The position numbers and the translations under genes were made by a program. The notes under the pieces were generated by a model. The model was given only the letters and a program-made list of their open reading frames with translations. It was not told where the DNA came from and ran no database searches. 37,393 nt of DNA, taken from contig NZ_FMDF01000056.1 of assembly GCF_900091955.1 (NCBI RefSeq), positions 1 through 37,393 on the forward strand, read 5' to 3'. Numbering within the stretch: position 1 is the first letter of the stretch; every line of letters begins with the position of its first letter. Source of the DNA: Streptomyces sp. Ncost-T10-10d. GTDB lineage: Bacteria; Actinomycetota; Actinomycetes; Streptomycetales; Streptomycetaceae. Positions 15,676 through 24,529 of the stretch are shown piece by piece.

Positions 15676-16927
15676 TGATGCGGTCCATCGCGTCGCCGCC
15701 CGTCGGGTCGGTGAGGTTGGCGAGCATCTTCAGCGTGAACTTCATCAGCAGCGGGTGCGTCAGGCCGCGCTGGGTGGCGACCTTCATGACCTTCGGATTG
15801 CCGATCAGCTTCACGAAGGCGCGGCCCATCGTGTAGTAGCCGCCGTAGGTCTCCTTGAGCACCTTCGGGTAGTTGTTCAGCGCCAGTTCGCGCTGGGCCG
15901 GGGTCGCGCGGGCGTGGGCCTGAACGATGACGTCGGCGGCGATCTGGCCCGACTCCATGGCGTACGCGATGCCTTCGCCGTTGAACGGGTTGACCATGCC
16001 GCCCGCGTCACCGACGAGCAGCAGGCCCTTGGTGTAGTGCGGCTGGCGGTTGAAGGCCATCGGGAGGGCGGCACCGCGGATCGGTGTCGTCATGTTCTCC
16101 GGGGTGTAGCCCCAGTCCTCCGGCATGGACGCGCACCAGGCCTTGAGGACCTCGCGCCAGTCCAGCTCCTTGAAGGCGGAGGAGGAGTTGAGGATGCCGA
16201 GGCCGACGTTGGACGTGCCGTCACCCATGCCGAAGATCCAGCCGTAGCCGGGCAGGAGCCGGTCCTGGGGGCCTCGGCGGTCCCACAGCTCCAGCCAGGA
16301 CTCCAGGTAGTCGTCGTCGTGGCGGGGCGAGGTGAAGTACGTCCGCACGGCCACGCCCATCGGGCGGTCCTCACGGCGGTGCAGGCCCATGGCGAGCGAC
16401 AGCCGGGTGGAGTTGCCGTCGGCGGCGACGACGAGCGGGGCGTGGAAGGTGACCGGGGTCTTCTCCTCGCCGAGCTTCGCGTTGACGCCGGTGATGCGGC
16501 CGGTTCGGTCATCGACGATCGGGGCGCCGGCATTGCAGCGCTCGTACAGCCGCGCGCCCGCCTTCTGCGCCTGGCGGGCCAGCTGCTCGTCGAAGTCGTC
16601 GCGCTTGCGGACCAGTCCGTAGTCCGGGTACGAGGCGAGATCGGGCCAGTCCAGCTGGAGGCGGACGCCGCCGCCGATGATGCGCAGGCCCTTGTTGCGC
16701 AGCCAGCCGGCCTCTTCGGAGATGTCGATGCCCATGGAGACGAGCTGCTTGGTGGCGCGCGGGGTGAGTCCGTCGCCGCAGACCTTCTCGCGGGGGAAGG
16801 CCGTCTTCTCCAGGAGCAGAACGTCCAGTCCGGCCTTGGCGAGGTAGTACGCGGTCGTGGAGCCGGCCGGGCCTGCCCCGACGACGATCACATCCGCGCT
16901 GTGTTCGGAGAGGGGCTGCTCGGTCAC
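15641..16927 (-). CDS. Geranylgeranyl-reductase-family flavoprotein (probable menaquinone reductase)
   Basis: FAD-dependent reductase, 428 residues from GTG 16927. The Rossmann FAD motif is VIVVGAGPAGSTTAYYLAKAG (residues about 13-33), followed by EKVCGDGLTPRA, the GD motif GLLLVGDAGGMVNPFNGEG around 300, and a long helical C-terminus. It resembles MenJ of Mycobacterium (saturates one isoprene unit of menaquinone) and the geranylgeranyl reductase family. Its placement between the nuo operon and menG supports partial reduction of the menaquinone side chain, as in the MK-9(Hn) quinones of streptomycetes. The exact substrate is inferred. Remnants of two other genes flank it. Confidence 0.88.
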   Translation of the reverse strand: MTEQPLSEHSADVIVVGAGPAGSTTAYYLAKAGLDVLLLEKTAFPREKVCGDGLTPRATKQLVSMGIDISEEAGWLRNKGLRIIGGGVRLQLDWPDLASYPDYGLVRKRDDFDEQLARQAQKAGARLYERCNAGAPIVDDRTGRITGVNAKLGEEKTPVTFHAPLVVAADGNSTRLSLAMGLHRREDRPMGVAVRTYFTSPRHDDDYLESWLELWDRRGPQDRLLPGYGWIFGMGDGTSNVGLGILNSSSAFKELDWREVLKAWCASMPEDWGYTPENMTTPIRGAALPMAFNRQPHYTKGLLLVGDAGGMVNPFNGEGIAYAMESGQIAADVIVQAHARATPAQRELALNNYPKVLKETYGGYYTMGRAFVKLIGNPKVMKVATQRGLTHPLLMKFTLKMLANLTDPTGGDAMDRIINGLSKVAPKA

Positions 16928-17023
16928 GGTCGGATCTCCCGAAGACTCGAAATCGCGTGCCGCGCGGCACCTGTCCCGTGCAGTCTATGGGGGCCTGCTG
17001 ATCGACCTTCCGAAGGGCTCCCC

Positions 17024-17140
17024 GATGTCGACCGGTCGATCGCCGTGGCCCGGCGGCTGGGGATGGAGCGGGCGGAGCGCTTCACGACTCCGCGGCAGGG
17101 CCGGGAAGTGGTCTGCTTCCGGCTGGGCCTGACTCCGTGA
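17024..17140 (+). pseudogene. C-terminal remnant of a GNAT acetyltransferase gene
   Basis: The frame ending in TGA at 17140 reads DVDRSIAVARRLGMERAERF then TTPRQGREVVCFRLGLTP. The segment S-x-AVARRLGM followed by a final beta strand is the usual end of RimJ/RimL-type GNAT proteins. Nothing upstream in any frame gives the rest of the fold, so only about 37 codons remain. The assignment rests on a short motif. Confidence 0.5.
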
Positions 17141-17234
17141 CGGCGGGGCCGGTCGATGTCGTCGGGGGACCGGACGGACGGGGCGATGCCGAAACCGTCC
17201 GGTTCCCGTCGACGGGATTCACCGGAGTGTTGCT

Positions 17235-17927
17235 TCAGGTCCGTACGCCCCGGTGCAGTGCCACCACACCACCGGTGAGATTGCGCCAGGCGACCTTCGA
17301 CCAGCCGGCCCGCTGGAGCTTCGCCGCAAGTCCGGCCTGGTCGGGCCAGGCGCGGATGGACTCGGCGAGATAGACGTACGCGTCGGGGTTGGACGACACC
17401 GCGCGCGCGACCGGCGGCAGTGCCCGCATCAGGTACTCGGTGTACACCGTGCGGAACGGCGTCCAGGTCGGCTGCGAGAACTCGCAGATCACGACCCGGC
17501 CGCCCGGCTTCGTCACCCGGTACAGCTCGCGCAGCGCCGCATCCGTGTCCTGGACGTTGCGCAGCCCGAAGGAGATGGTCACCGCGTCGAAGGTCTCGTC
17601 GCGGAACGGCAGTCTGGTGGCGTCGCCCGCGGTGAAGGGGAGCCAGGAGTTGCGCTTCTTGCCTTCCTGCAGCATGCCGAGGGAGAAGTCGCAGGGCACG
17701 ACGTACGCGCCCGTCGCGGCGAAGGGCAGCGAGGACGTCGCCGTGCCCGCGGCCAGGTCGAGGACCTTCTCCGCGGGTCGGGCGTGCACCGCCTTCGCGA
17801 CCTCCTTGCGCCACAGCCGGGCCTGGCCGAGCGACAGCACATCGTTGGTGAGGTCGTAGTTCGCCGCCACGTCGTCGAACATCGTGGCGACTTCGTGCGG
17901 CTGCTTGTCCAGGGAGGCTCGGGTCAC
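17235..17927 (-). CDS. menG: Demethylmenaquinone methyltransferase
   Basis: SAM-dependent C-methyltransferase of the UbiE/MenG family that makes the last step of menaquinone synthesis (demethylmenaquinone to menaquinone). 230 residues from GTG 17927; the open frame extends further but the family N-terminus [20 protein letters not shown] and [15 protein letters not shown] fixes the start. SAM motif I is [16 protein letters not shown], motif II region [12 protein letters not shown], and [23 protein letters not shown] is the UbiE signature. It is transcribed alone, facing away from the DUF3152 gene. The early steps of the pathway are encoded further right as mqnC and mqnA. Confidence 0.95.
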   Translation of the reverse strand: MTRASLDKQPHEVATMFDDVAANYDLTNDVLSLGQARLWRKEVAKAVHARPAEKVLDLAAGTATSSLPFAATGAYVVPCDFSLGMLQEGKKRNSWLPFTAGDATRLPFRDETFDAVTISFGLRNVQDTDAALRELYRVTKPGGRVVICEFSQPTWTPFRTVYTEYLMRALPPVARAVSSNPDAYVYLAESIRAWPDQAGLAAKLQRAGWSKVAWRNLTGGVVALHRGVRT

Positions 17928-18071
17928 CCACCCATTCAAGCAGCCCGGACCGCGGTGCTTCGCGCCGGTCGCGAGTCGGCCCCGGATGGACTGAACCAAT
18001 CGGGTCCACCGACAGTCAGTACAGAAGGGAACACAGAACACAGAGCCATCGGGAACCAGGGGGGAGCCCAG

Positions 18072-18794
18072 ATGTCCGCACAGGGGGCACGTCGGCGGCT
18101 ACGGCCGGAACGCGGCCGGAAAGGGCTGTTCGTCGCTGTTGTCGTCCCGGCGGCGCTGATCTGCGCCGCCGCGGTGGTGGGGCCCCGGTGGAGCACCGAC
18201 GCCGAGGGGAAGACGGCCGCACCGTCCGCGTCCGGGACCTCGTCGGACATCGGCACGTTCACCGTCGCCCGCGCAGGTGCCTCGGACACCGGCAAGGGCA
18301 ACGCCTACCGGGTCGAGGTGGAGGACGGTTCGGGCGTCGACCCCGACCGTGCCGCCGCCGAGATCGCCCGCATCCTGGCCGCGCCACGGGGCTGGTCGCA
18401 CCACGGCGAGCACACCTTCCGCCAGGTGACCCACGGTCCGGCGGGACTGGTCATCCGTATCGCCACCCCCAGGACCACCGACGCCATCTGCGGGCGGGGC
18501 GGCCTGGACACCCACGGCGAGGTCAACTGCCGGGTCGGCGCCGATGTCATGGTCAACCTCAAGCGCTGGCAGCAGGGATCACCCGAATTCCACGGTCCCC
18601 TCGCCGACTACCGGGCCCTCATCATCAACCACGAGGTCGGACACTGGCTGGGCCACGGCCACGAGACCTGCCCGGGCAAGGGCCGCCCCGCCCCCGCGAT
18701 GATGCAGCAGATCTACGGGCTGAAGGGGTGCGTCTCCAACCCCTGGCCGTACGACGCCAAGGGGCATTACCTGGGCGGCCCGTCGGTGCCGTGA
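18072..18794 (+). CDS. DUF3152 secreted or membrane-anchored metalloprotease-like protein
   Basis: 240 residues from ATG 18072 (GGGGGAG ribosome site). Residues 1-16 are basic, 17-36 a single hydrophobic signal or anchor ([20 protein letters not shown]), then a low-complexity linker and the DUF3152 domain from about 75. The domain contains [11 protein letters not shown] beginning at His187, which fits the zinc metalloprotease pattern HExxHxxGxxH of the metzincin type, plus conserved Cys residues (ICGRGG, VNCRVG, ETCPGK, KGCVSN) that could form disulfides outside the cell. Substrate and activity have not been assigned for the family as far as I know. It has its own promoter region, divergent from menG. 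Confidence 0.88.
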   Translation: MSAQGARRRLRPERGRKGLFVAVVVPAALICAAAVVGPRWSTDAEGKTAAPSASGTSSDIGTFTVARAGASDTGKGNAYRVEVEDGSGVDPDRAAAEIARILAAPRGWSHHGEHTFRQVTHGPAGLVIRIATPRTTDAICGRGGLDTHGEVNCRVGADVMVNLKRWQQGSPEFHGPLADYRALIINHEVGHWLGHGHETCPGKGRPAPAMMQQIYGLKGCVSNPWPYDAKGHYLGGPSVP

Positions 18795-18821
18795 CGGATC
18801 CCCCGAACGGCCGGACAGACC

Positions 18822-19448
18822 TCAGCTGCGACGGAAGACCAGCCGCCCGCCGAGCACCGTCGCCGTGCAGCTCCCGGCGCCCGCGGTGCGCAGCGCCACC
18901 AGGTCCCGTACGCCGAACACCGCAAGATCCGCGGGCCCTCCGACGGCCAGTACCGCCGCGAACGCATCGGCCGGTTCCGGTACGGACGCCAACGGGTCGA
19001 GGGAAACGGGTTCGGGTGCCGGTCCCGGGGGATGGACACGCAGTCCCGAGCGGGCGACCGCCGTGCGCACGGCGGGGCGGGTGAAGGGACCCCGGACGGC
19101 GGTCGTGCCGTGCCGCAGCATCCGTTGCAGCCCACGCCGGGCGCTCGCGCCCCAGCGGGCGTCGTCCATGCCGAGTGCGGTGAGCGCGTCACCGGTGAGC
19201 GGGTCGCCGCCGAGCTCGTCCGCCTCGCGCGGATCCGGGTGGTAGTCGGCCTCCAGCAGCGCCGGTGCCCCCGCGTTCAGCAGCCCCGGGGTGATCAGGC
19301 CGGACCACCGCCGGACCCGGGCCTGCGGGCGGGCGGCGGTCAGCTCCCCGTATGTACCGATGGCGACGACCACACCGCCGTCCACAGCCACGGAGTCCGC
19401 CCCGTCCGGGGCGCCGTGCACCGCGTCGGCGGCATGAACCGTCAGCAA
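18822..19448 (-). CDS. Degenerate amidohydrolase-like (imidazolonepropionase-like) protein
   Basis: 208 residues resembling the outer beta-sandwich domain and parts of the barrel of the metal-dependent hydrolase family, much shorter than the usual 380 to 450. The N-terminal ADSVAVDGGVVVAIGTYGEL and LITPGLLNAGAPALLEADYHP follow the family layout, but the position normally occupied by the metal-binding HxH (PGLVNxHxH) reads NAGAP, so the metal site looks absent. The C-terminal GGPADLAVFGVRDL...CTATVLGGRLVFRR is the usual end of the family. TTG 19448 is preceded by the GAGG within the mqnC stop region only 7 nt after mqnC, so the two are probably cotranscribed. A structural or ligand-binding role is possible; function unknown. 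Confidence 0.72.
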   Translation of the reverse strand: MLTVHAADAVHGAPDGADSVAVDGGVVVAIGTYGELTAARPQARVRRWSGLITPGLLNAGAPALLEADYHPDPREADELGGDPLTGDALTALGMDDARWGASARRGLQRMLRHGTTAVRGPFTRPAVRTAVARSGLRVHPPGPAPEPVSLDPLASVPEPADAFAAVLAVGGPADLAVFGVRDLVALRTAGAGSCTATVLGGRLVFRRS

Positions 19449-19455
19449 AGCGGCC

Positions 19456-20655
19456 TCAGTTGGCGTTCAGGAGCTTCAGCTCCGGATGGGCCGTGCCGCC
19501 CTCGATCGCAGTGGACGAGATGTGCGAGACGACGCGCTCGTCGACCGGGTCGTTCGCCGGGTCGTCGTGGACGACGAGGTGCTCGTACGTCGTGGCGCGC
19601 TGCGCCGGTACGCGGCCCGCCTTGCGGATCAGGTCGATGATCTCCAGGCGGTTGGAGCGGTGCTTGGCACCGGCCGAGGAGACGACGTTCTCCTCCAGCA
19701 TGATCGAGCCGAGGTCGTCGGCCCCGTAGTGCAGCGACAGCTGGCCGACCTCCTTGCCGGTGGTCAGCCAGGAGCCCTGGATGTGCGCGACGTTGTCGAG
19801 GAAGATGCGGGCGATGGCGATCATCCGCAGGTACTCGAAGAGCGTCGCCTGCGTCCGGCCCTTCAGGTGGTTGTTCTCCGGCTGGTACGTGTACGGGATG
19901 AACGCGCGGAAGCCACCCGTGCGGTCCTGTACGTCGCGGATCATCCGCAGGTGCTCGATGCGCTCGGCGTTGGTCTCGCCGGTGCCCATCAGCATGGTGG
20001 AGGTGGACTCGACACCGAGGCGGTGCGCGGCCTCCATGATCTCCAGCCAGCGCTCACCGGACTCCTTGAGCGGGGCGATCGCCTTGCGCGGCCTGGCCGG
20101 CAGCAGCTCGGCGCCCGCCCCGGCGAAGGAGTCGAGACCGGCGGCGTGGATGCGCTGGATGGCCTCCTCGACGGAGACCTTGGAGATCCGGGCCATGTGC
20201 TCGACCTCGGAGGCGCCGAGCGAGTGGATGACGAGCTGCGGGAACGCCTTCTTGATGGCGGAGAAGTGCTCCTCGTAGTACTCGACGCCGTAGTCCGGGT
20301 GGTGCCCGCCCTGGAACATGATCTGCGTACCGCCGAGTTCGACGGTCTCCGCGCAGCGCCGCAGGATGTCGTCGAGGTCGCGGGACCAGCCCTTGGCGGT
20401 GTCCTTGGGCGCGGCGTAGAAGGCGCAGAACTTGCAGGCCGTGACGCACACGTTCGTGTAATTGATGTTGCGCTCGATGATGTACGTCGCGATGTGTTCC
20501 GTACCGGCGTAACGGCGTCGGCGTACGGCGTCGGCGGCCGCCCCCAGTGCGTGCAGCGGCGCCGACCGGTAGAGGTCGAGGGCCTCCTCCGGAGTGATCC
20601 GACCGCCTTCGGCGGCTCGGTCGAGGATGGGCTGGAGGTCGGCCTTCTCGGTCAC
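19456..20655 (-). CDS. mqnC: Cyclic dehypoxanthinyl futalosine synthase
   Basis: Radical SAM enzyme of the futalosine menaquinone pathway that cyclises dehypoxanthinyl futalosine. 399 residues from GTG 20655. The radical-SAM cluster motif CxxxCxxC is Cys70, Cys74 and Cys77 in NVCVTACKFCAFY. Other family marks are ELGGTQIMFQGGHHPDYGVEYYE, MLMGTGETNAERIEHLR and FIPYTYQPENNHLKG. The HHPD and Q-G-G segments separate it from MqnE (aminofutalosine synthase), which shares the fold. Downstream is the amidohydrolase-like gene in the same direction. The first pathway enzyme, MqnA, is encoded 2.2 kb to the right on the same strand. Confidence 0.94.
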   Translation of the reverse strand: MTEKADLQPILDRAAEGGRITPEEALDLYRSAPLHALGAAADAVRRRRYAGTEHIATYIIERNINYTNVCVTACKFCAFYAAPKDTAKGWSRDLDDILRRCAETVELGGTQIMFQGGHHPDYGVEYYEEHFSAIKKAFPQLVIHSLGASEVEHMARISKVSVEEAIQRIHAAGLDSFAGAGAELLPARPRKAIAPLKESGERWLEIMEAAHRLGVESTSTMLMGTGETNAERIEHLRMIRDVQDRTGGFRAFIPYTYQPENNHLKGRTQATLFEYLRMIAIARIFLDNVAHIQGSWLTTGKEVGQLSLHYGADDLGSIMLEENVVSSAGAKHRSNRLEIIDLIRKAGRVPAQRATTYEHLVVHDDPANDPVDERVVSHISSTAIEGGTAHPELKLLNAN

Positions 20656-20727
20656 CGGGCTGTCACCTTTCGGCGGTTTTTCAACGGATCTACGGACCGG
20701 TTCACCCTACGCCAGCCCCTGTCGGGG

Positions 20728-22506
20728 TCAGCTGCCGGACCGGGTGAGCGTGCCGTACGGACGTCCCGCGCCGCTCTCCTCCGACCGGAAGCGGAGGGTG
20801 CCGTCGGCGGCGCGCGTGAAGTGGACGTCGGTGGTGGTGGAGGTGCAGAGGGTCGGGTCGCCGGGGCGTTCCGGGTCGGCGCGCTCCCGGAGCGTCAGTT
20901 CCTTGTCGGTGCCGGACGAGAGGCTGGCGACGCTGTTGCAGCGGACGGTCACTCCGAGAGCGCTGACCTCCGTGGTCATACGGACCACGTCCGCGCCCTT
21001 CTTCCCCTCGGTGAACACGGCGGTGAGCATGCCGTGCGACTGCCCGGAGGTCTTCTCGGTGATCGGGCCCTTCCATGTGCCGATGAACGCCTTCGGGAGC
21101 TCGCTGATCTGTTCCGGGCCACCCGTACCCGAGCCCGAGGGCTGCGACGGCTGCCCGGAGGGCGTGGCGGCCGGCGGGGTGTGGCCGACACCGCCGTTCT
21201 CGGCGGTGTCGCTGCCACTGCCTCCCGGCATCAGATCGAAGAGGTACGCACTGCCCACGGTCACGGCGGCGAGGGCGCCCGCCACGGCGAGGGCGACGGT
21301 GCAGCTCAGCCTCCGGCCGCGGTTCGCATCGGGGCGGGGCGGGGCGGAGTCCGCGCTGACGGTGACGGAGAAACGGGGGTCGGGCGTACGTCGCCCGGGC
21401 AGCCCGGACGACCCGGTCGACCCCGCCGGCCCGGCCGTACCGGCGGTCGCGGGCCATGAGGGCGGCCCGTTCGGCCGGGGCGGCCGGGTCGGTTCATGCG
21501 ACGGGAACGGCTCGATCGGCGGACCGAACCCACCGCCCGCACCACCCCCGCCGTTCGCGCCCCACGCCGCACTGCTGAACGGCACCGGCCCCGACTGCAC
21601 CGGCGCGTCCTGCGGCTCCAGGTCCAGCAGTGCGACCGCCGCCCGGCTGACCTCGCGCACCAGAGGTCCCGGCAGCCAGCCCGCCGCCACGAGCGCCGCC
21701 GCCCCGCCCGGCGCCAGCTGCCGGGCCAGCTCCGTGGGGGTCGGCCGGTCCTCCGGGTCCTTCGCCAGGCACCCGGCGACGACGTCCCGCAGCTCCCCCT
21801 CCAGCTCCCCCAGCTCGGGCTCCTCGTGCACCACCTTGTAGAGCAGTACGGCGGAGGAGTCGCCGAGGAAGGGGGCGGTACCGGTCGCCGCGTACGCGAG
21901 CACCGCGCCGAGCGAGAAGACATCGGCCGCGCCCGAGATGTCCACGCCCCGGATCTGCTCGGGTGCCATGTAGCCCGGCGAGCCGACGGAGACCCCGGTG
22001 GAGGTGAGCGAGGCGGTGGCACCGATGGCGTGGGCGATTCCGAAGTCGATCAGCCGGGGGCCGTCGAGGGCGAGCAGCACGTTGGACGGCTTCACATCGC
22101 GGTGGATGAGGCCCTGCTGGTGCACCGCGGCCAGTGCCTCCCCGAGTCCGGCACCCAGCGTCCGCACCGCGTGCTCGGGCAGCGGCCCGTGCTCGGCGAC
22201 CGCGGTGGACAGCGGGGGCCCGGCCACATAGCCGGTGGCGACCCAGGGAATGGGGGCGTCCGGGTCGGCGTCCAGGACGGGCGCTGTCCACTGCGCACCG
22301 ATCCGCCGTGCCGCGTCCACCTCCCGCCGGAAGCGGGCCCGGAACTGCTCGTCGAGAGCGAAGTGGGGGTGCACGACCTTGACCGCGACGGTACGTCCGC
22401 CCGCGCTGCGCCCGAGATAGACCCGGCCCATTCCGCCCGCACCGAGCCTGCCGAGCAGTCGGTAGGCACCGATGGTCAGCGGTTCGCCGGCTTCGAGCGG
22501 CTGCAT
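20728..22506 (-). CDS. Transmembrane serine/threonine protein kinase
   Basis: PknB-type Hanks kinase, 592 residues. Gly-rich loop LGRLGAGGMGRVYLGRS, Lys43 (AVKVV), catalytic loop HRDVKPSN with Asp137, DFG at 154-156 and activation segment SPGYMAPEQ are all intact. A Pro/Gly-rich linker (about 300-395) leads to one membrane helix (401-423) and an extracellular Ser/Thr/Pro-rich stalk plus a globular domain (about 470-592) with two Cys (VRCNSVAS, PTLCTST). That outer domain is not PASTA and I do not recognise it; it includes AFIGTWKGPITEKTSGQ and looks like a lipocalin-like or beta-rich sensor. The gene stands alone between mqnC and mqnA. It is not AfsK, whose C-terminal part is at the right edge of the window. 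Confidence 0.93.
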   Translation of the reverse strand: MQPLEAGEPLTIGAYRLLGRLGAGGMGRVYLGRSAGGRTVAVKVVHPHFALDEQFRARFRREVDAARRIGAQWTAPVLDADPDAPIPWVATGYVAGPPLSTAVAEHGPLPEHAVRTLGAGLGEALAAVHQQGLIHRDVKPSNVLLALDGPRLIDFGIAHAIGATASLTSTGVSVGSPGYMAPEQIRGVDISGAADVFSLGAVLAYAATGTAPFLGDSSAVLLYKVVHEEPELGELEGELRDVVAGCLAKDPEDRPTPTELARQLAPGGAAALVAAGWLPGPLVREVSRAAVALLDLEPQDAPVQSGPVPFSSAAWGANGGGGAGGGFGPPIEPFPSHEPTRPPRPNGPPSWPATAGTAGPAGSTGSSGLPGRRTPDPRFSVTVSADSAPPRPDANRGRRLSCTVALAVAGALAAVTVGSAYLFDLMPGGSGSDTAENGGVGHTPPAATPSGQPSQPSGSGTGGPEQISELPKAFIGTWKGPITEKTSGQSHGMLTAVFTEGKKGADVVRMTTEVSALGVTVRCNSVASLSSGTDKELTLRERADPERPGDPTLCTSTTTDVHFTRAADGTLRFRSEESGAGRPYGTLTRSGS

Positions 22507-22883
22507 GTGGACTCCCCCTGTGGACCGGCCGGACCTCCGACCGAAGCCTAGGGGCGAAGGTCATCGGGTCACAGAGGAAACCATCCGCCGATTTCACCCT
22601 TAAGGGAACGAACAACGGCTTTCGACACAACAAAAGGCGTGAATGCGTCGTTCACCCGAGCGATTCCGGAACACGACCGGGACTCTCCCCGGACACCATC
22701 CGGGAATCGGCCGTTCGACGCGTATTAACCCGAATCGATAGCCGGACCGGGAGAAGAGGTGAGAGCGGGCGCGGGAAGAGATATCAACCGCAGAGGTACA
22801 GGATTCCCCTATAGCCCCGGCCATTCCCGCGCACGGCGTACTCGGCGCACATCCGGCGTCCCGCCCCCGCCCCGCCCGCCCGG
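22507..22883. other. Intergenic region between mqnA and the kinase gene
   Basis: 377 nt with no supported gene. It includes a moderately AT-rich block (22590-22810) likely to hold the promoter of the minus-strand kinase gene. No clear operator or terminator was seen. Confidence 0.5.
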
Positions 22884-23771
<888 letters not shown>

Positions 23772-24003
23772 CTAGACCCGTGGCACCGCCCGGACGGCAC
23801 CGGGTGCGCGGGGCGTCACCCGATCCCGCTCCCGGGGGCGCCTCGACACCGCCCCGGGGAGTGCGCCAAAGCCCTCCCCCGTACCGCCTGAAGAGGCCTC
23901 CGCAACACCCTCCGGGACACCCACTTCGTCAGCTCATCGGCACAGCTATCAAACATCCGAGTGAAGTGATCTTTCCCTCTACCCCTCCGTACACACTGCG
24001 TGC

Positions 24004-24009
24004 TAGGCT
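24004..24009 (+). promoter_or_regulatory. Probable -10 element of the cold-shock gene
   Basis: TAGGCT fits the Streptomyces vegetative -10, followed by a purine start region at about 24016. No good -35 was found. This would give a 5' leader of about 125 nt before the cold-shock protein gene, the usual situation for bacterial csp genes. Confidence 0.45.
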
Positions 24010-24046
24010 CGACGCAAGTTGCAGTTTGGTTTCCCTTGCAGTACAG

Positions 24047-24084
24047 AGCCTGCGGAGCATGTAACCCGCAGGCTTTTGTAGTTT
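24047..24084 (+). promoter_or_regulatory. Terminator-like hairpin in the leader of the cold-shock gene
   Basis: A perfect 9-bp stem (AGCCTGCGG at 24047-24055 with CCGCAGGCT at 24066-24074) followed directly by TTTGTAGTTTT has the form of an intrinsic terminator, yet it lies in the leader 65 nt upstream of the ribosome site. An alternative pairing of CCTGC (24049-24053) with GCAGG (24097-24101) would disrupt it. A temperature-responsive attenuator is the suggested role. Confidence 0.5.
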
Positions 24085-24139
24085 TCAGACTTCTTTGCAG
24101 GTTCTGGAGCAGGGCAACCCTTTGGCCCAAGGAGGGCTT

Positions 24140-24343
24140 ATGGCTACCGGAACCGTCAAGTGGTTCAACGCTGAAAAGGGCTTCGGCTTCATCGCCCAGG
24201 ACGGCGGCGGCCCGGATGTCTTCGTCCACTACTCCGCGATCAACGCGTCCGGGTTCCGCTCCCTCGAGGAGAACCAGGTCGTGAACTTCGACGTCACTCA
24301 GGGACCCAAGGGTCCGCAGGCTGAGAACGTCACCCCGGCCTAG
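24140..24343 (+). CDS. CspA-family cold-shock protein
   Basis: Single-stranded nucleic-acid-binding OB-fold protein, 67 residues, acting as an RNA chaperone. RNP1 is KGFGFIA and RNP2 is VFVHYSAI; the start [18 protein letters not shown] and the end [10 protein letters not shown] are canonical for streptomycete Csp. ATG 24140 has a near-perfect ribosome site (AAGGAGGG). The gene is preceded by a long AT-rich leader with a terminator-like hairpin and followed by a strong terminator. Confidence 0.96.
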   Translation: MATGTVKWFNAEKGFGFIAQDGGGPDVFVHYSAINASGFRSLEENQVVNFDVTQGPKGPQAENVTPA

Positions 24344-24383
24344 TTGCCCGGGTCGGCCGATCGCGGCCGGCTAGTAGTACCCA

Positions 24384-24424
24384 AGGAGCCCCGCTCCTCC
24401 GCCTCGGCGGGGAACGGGGCTCCT
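24384..24424 (+). terminator. Terminator of the cold-shock gene
   Basis: A 10-bp stem AGGAGCCCCG / CGGGGCTCCT, followed by GCCTTTTCT, 40 nt after the stop. Confidence 0.8.
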
Positions 24425-24488
24425 GCCTTTTCTCCCGCCCTGTCCCCTCTCGGCGGCATCGAGGCGCGGCATCGGGACGCTGCGATGC

Positions 24489-24519
24489 TTGACCTTGACA
24501 CCGTGTGAAGCATTGCAGT
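24489..24519 (+). promoter_or_regulatory. MerR-type autoregulated promoter
   Basis: TTGACC (-35) is followed by the dyad CTTGACAC-C-GTGTGAAG (24494-24510, one mismatch) lying in a long spacer before TGCAGT, a possible -10 at about 19 nt. A dyad inside an over-long spacer is the classic layout of MerR-activated promoters. Transcription would begin a few bases before the MerR start codon. Confidence 0.55.
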
Positions 24520-24529
24520 GGGAGACATC

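Noticed and set aside
15233..17140. 635-codon plus-strand open frame across the menaquinone reductase gene
   Set aside because: Shadow of the minus-strand flavoprotein; only its last 37 codons, past that gene, look like real protein (the GNAT remnant).
20728..22506. The transmembrane kinase as AfsK
   Set aside because: Its C-terminal domain has no PQQ/beta-propeller repeats; the true AfsK propeller is at the right edge of the window.
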